Below, piece by piece: positions 9,001 to 16,370 of a stretch of DNA of 64,000 nt (its first letter is position 1; the number at the start of each line of letters is the position of its first letter). Both the position numbers and the translations under genes were made by a program. The stretch covers positions 1 through 64,000 of the forward strand of contig NZ_BBMA01000012.1 of the NCBI RefSeq assembly GCF_000971215.1, in the 5' to 3' direction. The notes under the pieces were generated by a model that had not been told where the DNA came from, made no database searches, and saw nothing but the letters and a program-made list of their open reading frames with translations. Source of the DNA: Demequina silvatica. GTDB taxonomy: Bacteria > Actinomycetota > Actinomycetes > Actinomycetales > Demequinaceae.

Positions 9001-9866
9001 GCGAAGTCCATGCGGTCGGCGCCCTTGATGGACGGCACCAGGAGCTGGCGCGAGCCGTCGGGACGCGCCAGGTCGATCGCGAGGCCCAGGTTGACGGACG
9101 CGGGCGTCGACAGGGCGGGCTTGCCGTCCTGCTCCGCGTACGCGACGTTCATCGACGGGAACTCCGCGAGCGCCTCGACGATCGCGAAGCCGATGAGGTG
9201 CGTGAAGCTCACCTTGCCGCCGCGGGTGCGCGCCAGGTGGTTGTTCACCACCACGCGGTTGTCCATGATCAGCTTCGCGGGCACGGTCCGGACCGAGGTC
9301 GCGGTGGGCACCGCGAGGCTCGACTCCATGTTCTCGACCACGCGCGCGGCGGGGCCGCGCAGACGCTCGACGCCCTGCGTCACGTCCTTGGGCGCCACCT
9401 GGGAGAACTCCGGGCGCTGCAGGTAGGCGGCGGTGGGGGCCTGCGCGGTCGCGATGGGCTGCGTCGCGGTCGGGTCCGCCTCGGGGGACGATGCGGCGGC
9501 CGGGGGCGCCGGCTTGCTGCGGGGCGCCTCGGGGGCGGCGGGGGAGGTCGCGTCCTGCGCGGGCTCGGCGACCGGCGCGGGGGCGTCGGCGCGCTGCGCC
9601 GCGGGCGGCGGAGGCGGCGGAGGCGGGGGCGGCGGCACGGCTCCGGCGGCCGCGGACGGGGTCACCGTCGGGATGGCCTGCGTCGGGGGCTGGGGGACGG
9701 TGGCGTTGTGCCCGGCGTCAGGGGTCTCCTGGCGCGTCGCGGAGTCGCCCGGCGTCGCATCTGCCCCGCGCGCGCCGCCCAGGATGAGCGACGCCACTGA
9801 CGGGGCACCTGCAGCGCGGGCGACGGAGACACGGTCGGTATCGGGCGCAGAGGTGTCTGGGGACAC
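6015..9866 (-). CDS. kgd: Multifunctional 2-oxoglutarate dehydrogenase/decarboxylase Kgd (fused E2o-E1o)
   Basis: Actinobacterial fusion of an E2-type succinyltransferase domain (about residues 180-420, ending with the DHRVIQGA active-site motif) and a thiamine-diphosphate E1 component (about 470-1283; ThDP-binding GDDPEACVRAA ... YRRRGHNEGDDP). It catalyses the 2-oxoglutarate step of the TCA cycle, working with a dihydrolipoyl transacetylase and lipoamide dehydrogenase encoded elsewhere. The first 175 residues are a Pro/Ala-rich linker with 11 consecutive prolines (78-88). The usual N-terminal helix with an NEWLVEEMY-like motif is absent. An in-frame TAG lies upstream, so it cannot be recovered in this frame. 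The start is a GTG without a good ribosome-binding site. Confidence 0.93.
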   Translation of the reverse strand: MSPDTSAPDTDRVSVARAAGAPSVASLILGGARGADATPGDSATRQETPDAGHNATVPQPPTQAIPTVTPSAAAGAVPPPPPPPPPPPAAQRADAPAPVAEPAQDATSPAAPEAPRSKPAPPAAASSPEADPTATQPIATAQAPTAAYLQRPEFSQVAPKDVTQGVERLRGPAARVVENMESSLAVPTATSVRTVPAKLIMDNRVVVNNHLARTRGGKVSFTHLIGFAIVEALAEFPSMNVAYAEQDGKPALSTPASVNLGLAIDLARPDGSRQLLVPSIKGADRMDFAEFWAAYEDVVRRARNGALQAADFQGTTLTLTNPGTLGTVHSVPRLMNGQGAIIGVGSMDYPAEFQGASEETVTRLGVSKVMTLTSTYDHRVIQGAQSGEFLGIVHRKLLGLDGFYDRVFSSIRVPYEPVRWVQDAATDPATEAAKPARIAELIHAYRSRGHLMADVDPLSSRPRKHPDLDVQTHGLTLWDLDRSYETGGFAGQQSWKMRTVLSRLRDAYCRTIGLEYMHIADREQRSFFQDRLEHGYTKPTREEHLRILHRLNAAEAFEAFLQTKYVGQKRFSLEGGESLIPLLDSVMSAAAEAGVHEVCIGMAHRGRLNVLANLAGKSYGQIFSEFEGTAVPGSVQGSGDVKYHLGTEGTFTAESGATTRVYLAGNPSHLEAVDPVLEGIVRAKLDALGADPATDGYPVLPLLIHGDAAFAGQGVVLETLNMALLKGYRTGGTVHVIINNQVGFTTGPESSRSTRYCTDIAKGFQIPIFHVNGDDPEACVRAARLAFEYRERFGRDVIVDMVCYRRRGHNEGDDPSMTQPRMYDLIEGKRSVRHLYTEALIRRGDITTEEAESVSKDYLAQLERVFIETREGYKPSSDSEAISGLELPSSQSSDAGVMVGWKTAVSASQVERIGRAHVRPPEGFSVHPKLEKLLERREVMSREGGIDWGYGEILAFGTLLQEGVPVRVSGQDSRRGTFVQRHAVYHDRNTGSEWTPLLYLSSDQARLHIYDSPLSEYGVLGFEYGYSVERPDSLVVWEAQFGDFVNGAQTIIDEFISSSEQKWGQSSSVVLLLPHGFEGQGPDHSSARVERFLQLCGEENMIAAMPSTPASYFHLLRRQAYNRPRKPLIVFTPKSMLRLRAAQSAVEDFTTGTFREVIGDDAVDPASVDRVLLCAGKVYYDLVAERERAGDTSTAIVRLEQLYPLAHDAIREALAPFDGAELVWVQEEPQNQGAWSRMSLSLPQVVGTTLGVVSRPASASPASGLASRHAAEQAELVARAFAR

Positions 9867-9935
9867 GGTGGAGGCCGCTCGCTTTCTTGGCGCATCAGCG
9901 TCGATGGTGATCAGTGGTTCCTATCCTTCCCCCAA

Positions 9936-9961
9936 AACGGGTGCGCTCGGAACCAAGTTCC
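9936..9961 (-). promoter_or_regulatory. Possible SigR-type promoter upstream of kgd
   Basis: On the minus strand GGAAC (9961-9957) is followed after exactly 18 bases by GTT (9938-9936), the SigR consensus, about 70 nt before the kgd start. A match of this kind is expected about once per window by chance, but its placement in the kgd leader makes it worth noting. Confidence 0.3.
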
Positions 9962-10083
9962 GAAAGTTTTGGGGAACCTTTACGTGATGCGATGCCAGGG
10001 AAGACCGCGCGCCCGGTCCTGTGCGGGGGACGGGCCCGCCTGTACTCTTTCGACACCATGGACCCCGACAGTTCCGGCCGACC

Positions 10084-11382
10084 ATGACCGCGTGGCTCCT
10101 CGTGGGTGCCGGGGTGCTCCTCACGCTCGGCACCGCCGTGTTCGTCGCCGCCGAGTTCTCGCTCGTCGCGCTCGACCCCTCGCACGTCGAGGACGAGGGC
10201 CGCGGACGCCGCGTCCGTGCCGCGCTGCGGCGCCTGTCCACGCAGCTGTCGGGCGCGCAGGTGGGCATCACGCTCACCACCATCCTGCTCGGCTACACGG
10301 CGCAGCCGGCGCTGGTCGAGCTGCTGTCCATCCCGCTGTCCACGAGCGCGCTGTCGCGCGCGGCGGTGGCGGGCCTCGCGGGCACCATCTCGCTGGTGGT
10401 GGTCAACGCGTTCTCCATGATCGTCGGGGAGCTCATCCCCAAGAACCTCGCGCTCGCGGAGCCCCTGCGCACGGCGCAGGTCGCGGCGCCCCTCAACATG
10501 GCGTTCACCGGGGCGCTGCGCCCCGTGATCGCGCTGCTCAACGCCGCCGCCAACGGGATCCTGCGGCTCATGGGGATCGAGCCCAAGGAGGAGCTCGCCG
10601 GCGGGCGCTCGCGCCAGGAGCTGGCCGCGCTCGTGAGCCGCAGCGCGGAGGCCGGCACGCTCGCACCGTCGACGGCCCTGCTGCTCAAGAACTCCATCGA
10701 GCTCGACGACCTCGCCGCGATCGACGTCATGACCGACCGCACCCGCCTCCACACGCTCGGCCGCGACGCCACCGCCACGGACGTCATCGCGGCGTCGCGT
10801 GCGACGGGGCACTCGCGCTTCCCGGTGGTGGGCGAGGGCACGGACGACGTCCTCGGCATCGTCCACCTGCGCGCCGCGATCGCCGTGCCCGCGCATCGTC
10901 GCCCCGACGCGTCCGTCCGGGCGCTCATGGCGGACGCCCCGCGCATCCCCGAGACCATGCAGATGGGCCCGCTGCTGGTCGAGCTGCGCGGGCTCGGCTA
11001 CCAGTGCGCGATCGTGGTCGACGAGTACGGCGGCACCGCCGGGTTCGTCACGCTCGAGGACGTGGTCGAGGAGCTGGTCGGCGAGGTCGCCGACGAGCAC
11101 GACCGCCGCCGCGCCGCCGTGCACCGCGCGCCTGGAGGCGCGTGGATCGTCCCCGGCGACCTCCGCCCCGACGAGGTCCACGAGCGCACCGGCCTGGTGA
11201 TCCCCGAGTCGCCCGCCTACGAGACGCTCGGCGGGTTCGTGATGGCGCGGCTGGGCCGCGTGGCCGAGGCGGGAGACGCGGTCGAGGCTCCCGGCGTGGG
11301 CGCGCGGGTCGAGCGCATGGACGGCCGTCGCATCGACCGCGTGCGCCTCACCCCGATCGACGTCGAGGAGGACGAGCGATGA
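10084..11382 (+). CDS. CNNM/HlyC-CorC family membrane protein with CBS domains (first of pair)
   Basis: A 432-residue integral membrane protein. The N-terminal CNNM (DUF21) domain of about 185 residues has four hydrophobic helices, including AEFSLVALD and [14 protein letters not shown] signatures. It is followed by a CBS pair (about 200-330) and a CorC/HlyC C-terminal domain ([18 protein letters not shown]). Family members export or control magnesium or related cations. The ATG at 10084 begins directly with the first helix. The stop codon overlaps the start of a second, shorter paralogue, a duplicated arrangement common in Actinobacteria. Confidence 0.9.
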   Translation: MTAWLLVGAGVLLTLGTAVFVAAEFSLVALDPSHVEDEGRGRRVRAALRRLSTQLSGAQVGITLTTILLGYTAQPALVELLSIPLSTSALSRAAVAGLAGTISLVVVNAFSMIVGELIPKNLALAEPLRTAQVAAPLNMAFTGALRPVIALLNAAANGILRLMGIEPKEELAGGRSRQELAALVSRSAEAGTLAPSTALLLKNSIELDDLAAIDVMTDRTRLHTLGRDATATDVIAASRATGHSRFPVVGEGTDDVLGIVHLRAAIAVPAHRRPDASVRALMADAPRIPETMQMGPLLVELRGLGYQCAIVVDEYGGTAGFVTLEDVVEELVGEVADEHDRRRAAVHRAPGGAWIVPGDLRPDEVHERTGLVIPESPAYETLGGFVMARLGRVAEAGDAVEAPGVGARVERMDGRRIDRVRLTPIDVEEDER

Positions 11383-12419
11383 GCGCCGGCATGGTGCTCG
11401 CCGTGATCGGGCTGCTGCTGGCGAACGCGTTCTTCGTGGGCGCGGAGTTCGCGATCATCTCCGCGCGCCGCAGCTCGATCGAGCCGCGCGTCGAGCAGGG
11501 CTCGCGCGCCGCCCGCACGGTGCTGTGGGCCATGGAGAACGTGTCGCTCATGCTGGCCACGTCGCAGCTGGGCATCACCGTGTGCTCCGTGGCGCTGGGC
11601 GTGGTGGCGGAACCCGCGCTCGCGCACGCCCTCGAGCCCGTCCTGCACACGTTCGGCCTCGGCGAGGCGGCCGCGCACGGCGTCGCCGTGGCGATCGCGC
11701 TCCTCGTGATCGTCGGGCTGCACGTGGTGGTGGGCGAGATGGTGCCCAAGAACGCCGCCGTATCGAGCCCGGACCGCGCCGCGATGGTGTTCGGCCCGCC
11801 GCTGGTCGCGGTGGCGCGCGCGGTGCGCCCCATCATCGTGGCGCTCAACTGGGTCGCGAACGCCACGGTGCGCCTGCTCGGCTTCGAGCCCAAGGACGAG
11901 GTCACGAGCGCGTTCACGGCGGACCAGGTCCACAGCATCGTCGAGCTGTCCTCCGCGGAGGGCACCATCTCCGACCCGACGGGCCTGCTCACCACCGCGA
12001 TCGAGTTCTCCGAGCGCTCCGTCGAGGAGGTCATGGTGCCGCTCGACGCGGTCCACGCGGTCGCGCTCGGCGTCACGGTCGAGGAGCTCGAGCGGGTCGC
12101 CACGGACACCGGGTTCTCTCGGTTCCCCGTCACGGATGACGGCGCCTACGTGGGCTACCTCCACATCAAGGACGCGCTGTACGCGCGGCCGGGGGAGCGC
12201 GAGGAGCCCATCCAGGCATGGCGCGTCCGCGACCTGCCCGCGGTCGCGCACGGCGCCGAGGTCGAGCTCGCGCTCGCGCTCATGCGACGCTCCGGCGCGC
12301 ACGTCGCGACGGTGATCCGTGACGACCGCGCGGTGGGCATGGTGTTCCTCGAGGACATCCTCGAGGAGCTGGTCGGCGAGGTGCGCGACTCGCTCGCCCG
12401 CAGGGACGCCGGCGCGTAG
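11379..12419 (+). CDS. CNNM/CBS-domain membrane protein (second of pair)
   Basis: A 346-residue paralogue of the preceding protein, with the CNNM transmembrane domain (AEFAIISARR, GEMVPKNAAV) and a CBS pair ending in VFLEDILEELVGEV. It lacks the C-terminal CorC/HlyC domain, ending about 15 residues after the CBS pair. The ATG overlaps the upstream TGA as ATGA, so the two are translationally coupled. They may form a heteromeric transporter (inference). Confidence 0.9.
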   Translation: MSAGMVLAVIGLLLANAFFVGAEFAIISARRSSIEPRVEQGSRAARTVLWAMENVSLMLATSQLGITVCSVALGVVAEPALAHALEPVLHTFGLGEAAAHGVAVAIALLVIVGLHVVVGEMVPKNAAVSSPDRAAMVFGPPLVAVARAVRPIIVALNWVANATVRLLGFEPKDEVTSAFTADQVHSIVELSSAEGTISDPTGLLTTAIEFSERSVEEVMVPLDAVHAVALGVTVEELERVATDTGFSRFPVTDDGAYVGYLHIKDALYARPGEREEPIQAWRVRDLPAVAHGAEVELALALMRRSGAHVATVIRDDRAVGMVFLEDILEELVGEVRDSLARRDAGA

Positions 12420-12438
12420 CAGGACGGTGACCGATCAC

Positions 12439-12462
12439 GGGATGTGACGGAGCCGACATCCC
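12439..12462 (+). terminator. Weak hairpin after the CNNM pair
   Basis: GGGATGT (12439-12445) pairs with ACATCCC (12456-12462) 20 nt after the second CNNM stop codon. There is no T-tract. It lies upstream of the next promoter, so a terminator is more likely than a riboswitch. Confidence 0.35.
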
Positions 12463-12469
12463 CAAGGGG

Positions 12470-12498
12470 TTGGCCCCATCGTTACCATTTGGTAATAA
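12470..12498 (+). promoter_or_regulatory. Promoter with palindromic operator upstream of the M15 peptidase
   Basis: TTGGCC (12470-12475) and TAATAA (12493-12498) are 17 nt apart, a sigma-70-type promoter in an unusually A+T-rich patch. The spacer contains a perfect palindrome, TTACCA-TT-TGGTAA (12482-12495), which overlaps the -10. It looks like a repressor or response-regulator site. MtrA sites in Actinobacteria contain GTTACC-like halves, so MtrA is a candidate (inference). Confidence 0.55.
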
Positions 12499-12575
12499 TT
12501 GATCCGGACGCCCCGGCGGAGATGACGCCCCGGGACGTTCGTGCATCCGATGTCCGTGGCCCCAAGGAGGCGATG

Positions 12576-13367
12576 GTGAGCAAGCGCGCCGCCCATCACG
12601 CGCTCCGGTCGACCCACCGCTCCCGCAGGGAGCGCCGCATCGAGCACACCGCCGAGATCCAGGTCCGCACCACGCTGCGCCGCCGCAAGGTCGTCACCCG
12701 CGCGGGCGTCATGGTCGGCTTCCTCGCCGCCATGGTGATCTACCCCGTGATGGGCACCATCGCGCCGTACGCGAACGCCGCGGAGCAGCTGCCCGGCGTG
12801 GTCAAGGGCGAGTCGCCCACCACCGCGACCGCGATCCTAGGTGCGGGCCCGCAGTTCGAGTCCTCGGACCTGCCGCTGCCGACGGTCGACGACCAGTCCG
12901 GCGCGGTCCTCACCGCGAACGACGTCCCGGTGACCTCGAGCCTTCTGCCCGACTGCGACCCCGACTTCGACCCCGTGATGTCCAACGGCAACCTGCGCAG
13001 CGACCAGCTGTGCTCGCTGTGGATCTCCGGCCAGGCGCTGCGTCCGGACGCGGCGCTCGCGTTCGCGGCGCTCAACGAGCGCTTCCGCACGGAGTTCGGC
13101 ACGGACATCTGCATCACCGACTCGTACCGCACCCTGTCGAGCCAGTACGCGACCAAGGCGTCGAAGGGCTATCTCGCCGCGACGCCCGGCACCTCGATGC
13201 ACGGCCTGGGCCTCGCGATCGACCTGTGCAGCTCGCACGCGTACGGGATCTACTACAACTGGTTCGCGAACAACGCGGCCACCTACGGCTTCTGGAACCC
13301 CGACTGGGCCAAGACCAGCAAGTACGAGCCGTGGCACTGGGAGTACCAGACCTACGACCAGTACTGA
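12576..13367 (+). CDS. Membrane-anchored M15-family D-alanyl-D-alanine carboxypeptidase
   Basis: VanY/M15B-type zinc peptidase expected to trim peptidoglycan stem peptides outside the membrane. A basic cytoplasmic N-terminus (about 45 residues) precedes one transmembrane helix (VMVGFLAAMVIYPVMGTIAP). The extracellular catalytic domain carries SMHGLGLAIDL (zinc His and Asp) and EPWHWEY (catalytic Glu, zinc His). Two further Cys pairs may form disulfides. AAGGAGG lies 5 nt before GTG 12576 and 2 nt before the in-frame ATG 12573, so I prefer the GTG. It stands alone with its own promoter. Confidence 0.9.
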   Translation: MSKRAAHHALRSTHRSRRERRIEHTAEIQVRTTLRRRKVVTRAGVMVGFLAAMVIYPVMGTIAPYANAAEQLPGVVKGESPTTATAILGAGPQFESSDLPLPTVDDQSGAVLTANDVPVTSSLLPDCDPDFDPVMSNGNLRSDQLCSLWISGQALRPDAALAFAALNERFRTEFGTDICITDSYRTLSSQYATKASKGYLAATPGTSMHGLGLAIDLCSSHAYGIYYNWFANNAATYGFWNPDWAKTSKYEPWHWEYQTYDQY

Positions 13368-13430
13368 TCGCGCGCGCGTCGCGCCCCCAGGTCCGGGTGT
13401 AGGACTGGAGGGAGACGCGAGGAGGCGGCG

Positions 13431-14519
13431 ATGCGGGTCGGGGTCCCCACGGAGACCAAGAGCGGCGAGACGCGCATCGCGCTGACGCCCTCCGGCGCGC
13501 ACGCCCTCACGGCGCGCGGCCACCAGGTCCTGGTGCAGTCCGGCGCGGGCGCCGGCGCCGGGATCACCGACGCGGACCTGCGTGACGCCGGCGCACGGCT
13601 GGTGTCCGCGGAGGACGCCTGGGCGGCCGACCTGGTGGTCAAGGTCAAGGAGCCCCAGCCCGACGAGCTCGCCCTGCTGAGCGGCAACGTGCTCTTCACG
13701 TTCCTCCACCTGGCGGCGAACCCCGCGGTCGCGGACGCGTTGGTCCGCGCCGGCACCACGGCGCTGTCCTACGACACGGTGCAGGCGGCCGACGGCTCGC
13801 TGCCGCTGCTCACGCCCATGAGCGAGGTCGCGGGGCGTCTCGCGGTCCTCGCCGGCGCGCACCACCTCCTCAGCCCGCAGGGCGGCCGCGGCGTGCTGCT
13901 CGGCGGGGTGCCCGGCGTGCCGGGCGCACGCGTCACCGTGCTGGGCGCCGGGGTCGCGGGCTCGCAGGCGATCGCGCAGGCGGTGGGCCTGGGTGCGGAC
14001 GTCACCGCCGTGGACCTGTCCCTGCCGGCGCTGCGGCGCATCGACGAGCGCCACGGCGGGCGGGTCCGTACCGTCGCGTCGACCGCCCACGCGATCGCCG
14101 CCGCGGTGGAGGGGTCCGACCTGGTGATCGGCGCCGTCCTGGTGCCGGGCCGCCCCGCGCCGGTGGTGGTGACCCACGCGATGGTCGAGAGCATGGCGCC
14201 AGGCAGCGTGCTGGTGGACATCGCGATCGACCAGGGCGGCTGCCTCGAGGACTCGGTGCCCACCACGCATCGCGACCCGGTGCGCGAGGTCGCCGGCAGC
14301 CTGATCTACGCGGTCGCCAACATGCCCGCCGCGGTCGGGGTCACCGCCACCCGCGCGCTCACCAACGTCACGCTGCCGTACATCCTGCGCCTGGCGGACG
14401 GGGTGGACGATGCGCTGGCCGGGGACCCCGCGCTCGCCGGCGGGGTCAACGTGCGGGACGGGCGGGTGGTCCACCCCGCAGTGGCGGCGGCGCTCGGGAG
14501 GGCGCGGACGCCCGCCTAG
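13431..14519 (+). CDS. ald: Alanine dehydrogenase
   Basis: NAD-dependent L-alanine dehydrogenase, which interconverts alanine with pyruvate and ammonium. The N-terminus MRVGVPTETKSGETRIALTP is diagnostic. The catalytic Lys lies in KVKEPQ, the catalytic His in FTFLHLAA, and DIAIDQGGC holds the substrate-side Asp. A Rossmann motif, GAGVAGSQA, is near residue 175. The 362 residues are close to the usual 370. The ATG follows GAGGAGG. A possible -10 (TAGGAC) lies about 35 nt upstream. Confidence 0.94.
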   Translation: MRVGVPTETKSGETRIALTPSGAHALTARGHQVLVQSGAGAGAGITDADLRDAGARLVSAEDAWAADLVVKVKEPQPDELALLSGNVLFTFLHLAANPAVADALVRAGTTALSYDTVQAADGSLPLLTPMSEVAGRLAVLAGAHHLLSPQGGRGVLLGGVPGVPGARVTVLGAGVAGSQAIAQAVGLGADVTAVDLSLPALRRIDERHGGRVRTVASTAHAIAAAVEGSDLVIGAVLVPGRPAPVVVTHAMVESMAPGSVLVDIAIDQGGCLEDSVPTTHRDPVREVAGSLIYAVANMPAAVGVTATRALTNVTLPYILRLADGVDDALAGDPALAGGVNVRDGRVVHPAVAAALGRARTPA

Positions 14520-14528
14520 GCTGGGCGC

Positions 14529-14993
14529 ATGTCCGAGACCCCCGACGCGAACCCGACCCCCCGCACCTGGATGCCGCTGGCGATCGCGGGATCGATCGCC
14601 GCGCTGGTGGTGATCGGCGCGTTCGTCGCGTCGGGCCTGCGGTCCGGCATGAGCGCCGGGCAGGCGGACGCGGTCGAGGTGTGCGAGGCCGCGTACGCGG
14701 CCACGGCGACGGACGGGGAGACCCCGCCGCGCATCGTCGCCGGGGACGTCTACGGCAGCGCGGACTGGCGGGACCTGCGGGCCTTCCTCGAGGAGCAGGG
14801 GCTGCTCGAGTCCGCGGGCGCGGAGGTCGACGAGGCCGAGGCGGACGCGTCCGCCGCAGCGCTCGCGCAGGAGGGCCGCGACCACGTCACCGTGGTGTGG
14901 TGGCTCGACAGCGAGGAGCACCTCACGTGCGAGGTGGACGTCGACGGAGAAGCGGCGCTGGCGGACACCGTCGCGATCGCCCCGCTCGGCTGA
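14529..14993 (+). CDS. Small single-pass membrane protein of unknown function
   Basis: I do not recognise a family. The 154 residues have a Pro-rich N-terminus, one transmembrane helix (about 16-38) and an acidic extracytoplasmic domain with two cysteines (in EVCEAAY and LTCEVDV) that could form a disulfide. A TAGGCT -10 box lies exactly 6 nt before the ATG, so the mRNA is probably leaderless. It starts 9 nt after ald, but from its own promoter, and converges on pyrD. Confidence 0.75.
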   Translation: MSETPDANPTPRTWMPLAIAGSIAALVVIGAFVASGLRSGMSAGQADAVEVCEAAYAATATDGETPPRIVAGDVYGSADWRDLRAFLEEQGLLESAGAEVDEAEADASAAALAQEGRDHVTVVWWLDSEEHLTCEVDVDGEAALADTVAIAPLG

Positions 14994-15003
14994 CCGGGCG
15001 CCG

Positions 15004-16146
15004 TCAGGCGACGGTGCGGGCGGGCTCCTCGGCGCGCGAGCCGACCGCGTCCTGCACGCGGGCGAAGCCGTCCGCCTGTGCGAGCGCGACCAGCTGCTCG
15101 GCGATGGTGCCGACCACCGCCGGGCCGCGGAAGATCAGGCCCGAGACGAGCTCCACCAGCGTCGCTCCCGCGGTGATCTTGTCGTAGGCGTGGCGCCCGT
15201 CGAACACGCCCCCGAGGCCGGCGAGGGTCAGCCGGTCGCCGGCGTGGAGGTAGGTGCGGCGCACCAGCTCGGTGCTGAGTTCGCGCACGGGACGGCCGGA
15301 CAGGTTGCCGCGGATCGCGGGGTCGAGCGTGACCGCGTCGCGGTCCTTGCGGAGGTTCGCGAGGGTGAGGCCGTCGACGCGGTGGTCGAGCGCGACGTCG
15401 ACCAGGTCGCGGAAGTGCTCCCAGGGCTTATCGGAGGGCATCTTGAGGACGATGCGCTGGCTGGGGGACGCCTGGTCCACGGCGGCGAGCAGGCGGTCCA
15501 GGGCGTCGGGCTCGGTGAACGCCTCGCCCACGGTGGTGTTGGGGCAGGAGATGTTGAGCTCGAGCAGCGGGCTCAGGCCGTCGAGCGCGCGGACGGAGGC
15601 GACGTAGTCCTCGATGCCCTCCTCGAGGTCGCCCGCGAGGGCGTCGTTGGTGCGCGCGACGGACAGCTTGAAGGGCAGCGCGGTGAGGCGGGGGTGGGAG
15701 GCGTCGGCGAGCTCGCGCAGCCGGGCCGCGACGCGCTCGGCGCCGCCGTTCGCGAGGCCCACGTGCACCACCAGCGACTCGTCCGCGGGGAGGCGGTGGA
15801 ACCACGGGCGCGGGTTGCCGGCGCACACGCGGGACGTGACCGACCCGAAGGTGAGGAACCCGAAGCCTGTCATCTGCAGGATGCCGGGGATGGCGACGTT
15901 CTTGTCGAGCCCGGCGCCCAGGCCCAGAGGGTTGCGCAGCGTGAGGCCGTACGCCTCGGTGGTGAGCGCAGGGTCGCTGTGCGTGAGGAGCGACTCCGCG
16001 GCCGCGAGCACCGGGGTGAGCCGCTGGGCCCATCCGCCGTGCCTGACCATGTCGTCGTGCACCCGGTCCGGGTGCATCCGGAAGATCACGGGCTTGACGC
16101 CCTTGGTGTACGCGGTGGTCATCGCGCGGCGTGCGGTGGTGCCCAT
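15004..16146 (-). CDS. pyrD: Dihydroorotate dehydrogenase, class-2-like
   Basis: FMN enzyme oxidising dihydroorotate to orotate in pyrimidine synthesis. The class 2 layout is clear: the N-terminal membrane-associating region (HPDRVHDDM), NPLGLGAGLDKN, then GFGFLTFGSVTSR and the FMN-phosphate GLGGVFDG region. Oddly, the active-site base position reads NISCPNT. Class 2 enzymes have Ser there (NISSPNT in E. coli) and class 1 enzymes have Cys. The ATG at 16146 has AAGGA 10 nt upstream; ATG 16122 is an alternative. It gives 380 residues. A non-canonical paralogue of PyrD is also possible. Confidence 0.85.
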   Translation of the reverse strand: MGTTARRAMTTAYTKGVKPVIFRMHPDRVHDDMVRHGGWAQRLTPVLAAAESLLTHSDPALTTEAYGLTLRNPLGLGAGLDKNVAIPGILQMTGFGFLTFGSVTSRVCAGNPRPWFHRLPADESLVVHVGLANGGAERVAARLRELADASHPRLTALPFKLSVARTNDALAGDLEEGIEDYVASVRALDGLSPLLELNISCPNTTVGEAFTEPDALDRLLAAVDQASPSQRIVLKMPSDKPWEHFRDLVDVALDHRVDGLTLANLRKDRDAVTLDPAIRGNLSGRPVRELSTELVRRTYLHAGDRLTLAGLGGVFDGRHAYDKITAGATLVELVSGLIFRGPAVVGTIAEQLVALAQADGFARVQDAVGSRAEEPARTVA

Positions 16147-16239
16147 GGAGCCCGGTTCCTTCTCGTAGCTGCGGCACGGCGGGCAGGGACCGGGGAGCTC
16201 GCGAGGTCCCGTCGCGTCGCTCGTCGGTGAGGTCGCCGC

Positions 16240-16264
16240 CACGCTAGACCCCCGCATCGTCCCC
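16240..16264 (-). promoter_or_regulatory. Possible pyrD promoter with adjacent dispersed repeat
   Basis: In the 224-bp gap between the pyrD and lacI starts, the minus strand has TAGCGT (16245-16240) as a candidate -10. A GGGGACGATGCG copy (16264-16253) sits immediately upstream where the spacer and -35 would be. No convincing -35 is seen. Confidence 0.35.
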
Positions 16265-16370
16265 CTCCCGGGACCTCGGGGCCTGGCGCGTGGGCGGCGC
16301 CGCCCTGGGGTGCCCTCACAGGGCGTCATGCCTGCGAGAAGGGCGGCCCGAGCGCCCGTAGAGTGGGCGC

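Noticed and set aside
6060..9800. A 1246-codon open frame opposite kgd, and similar long antisense frames at 17587-20115 and 22682-26428
   Set aside because: They mirror genuine genes with clear family motifs. Their translations are Arg/His/Val-rich shadow sequence, as expected at over 70% G+C.
12421..12500. A c-di-AMP (ydaO) riboswitch before the M15 peptidase
   Set aside because: Such riboswitches precede wall hydrolases in Actinobacteria, but I could not find their conserved core. The stems lie upstream of the promoter rather than within the transcript.
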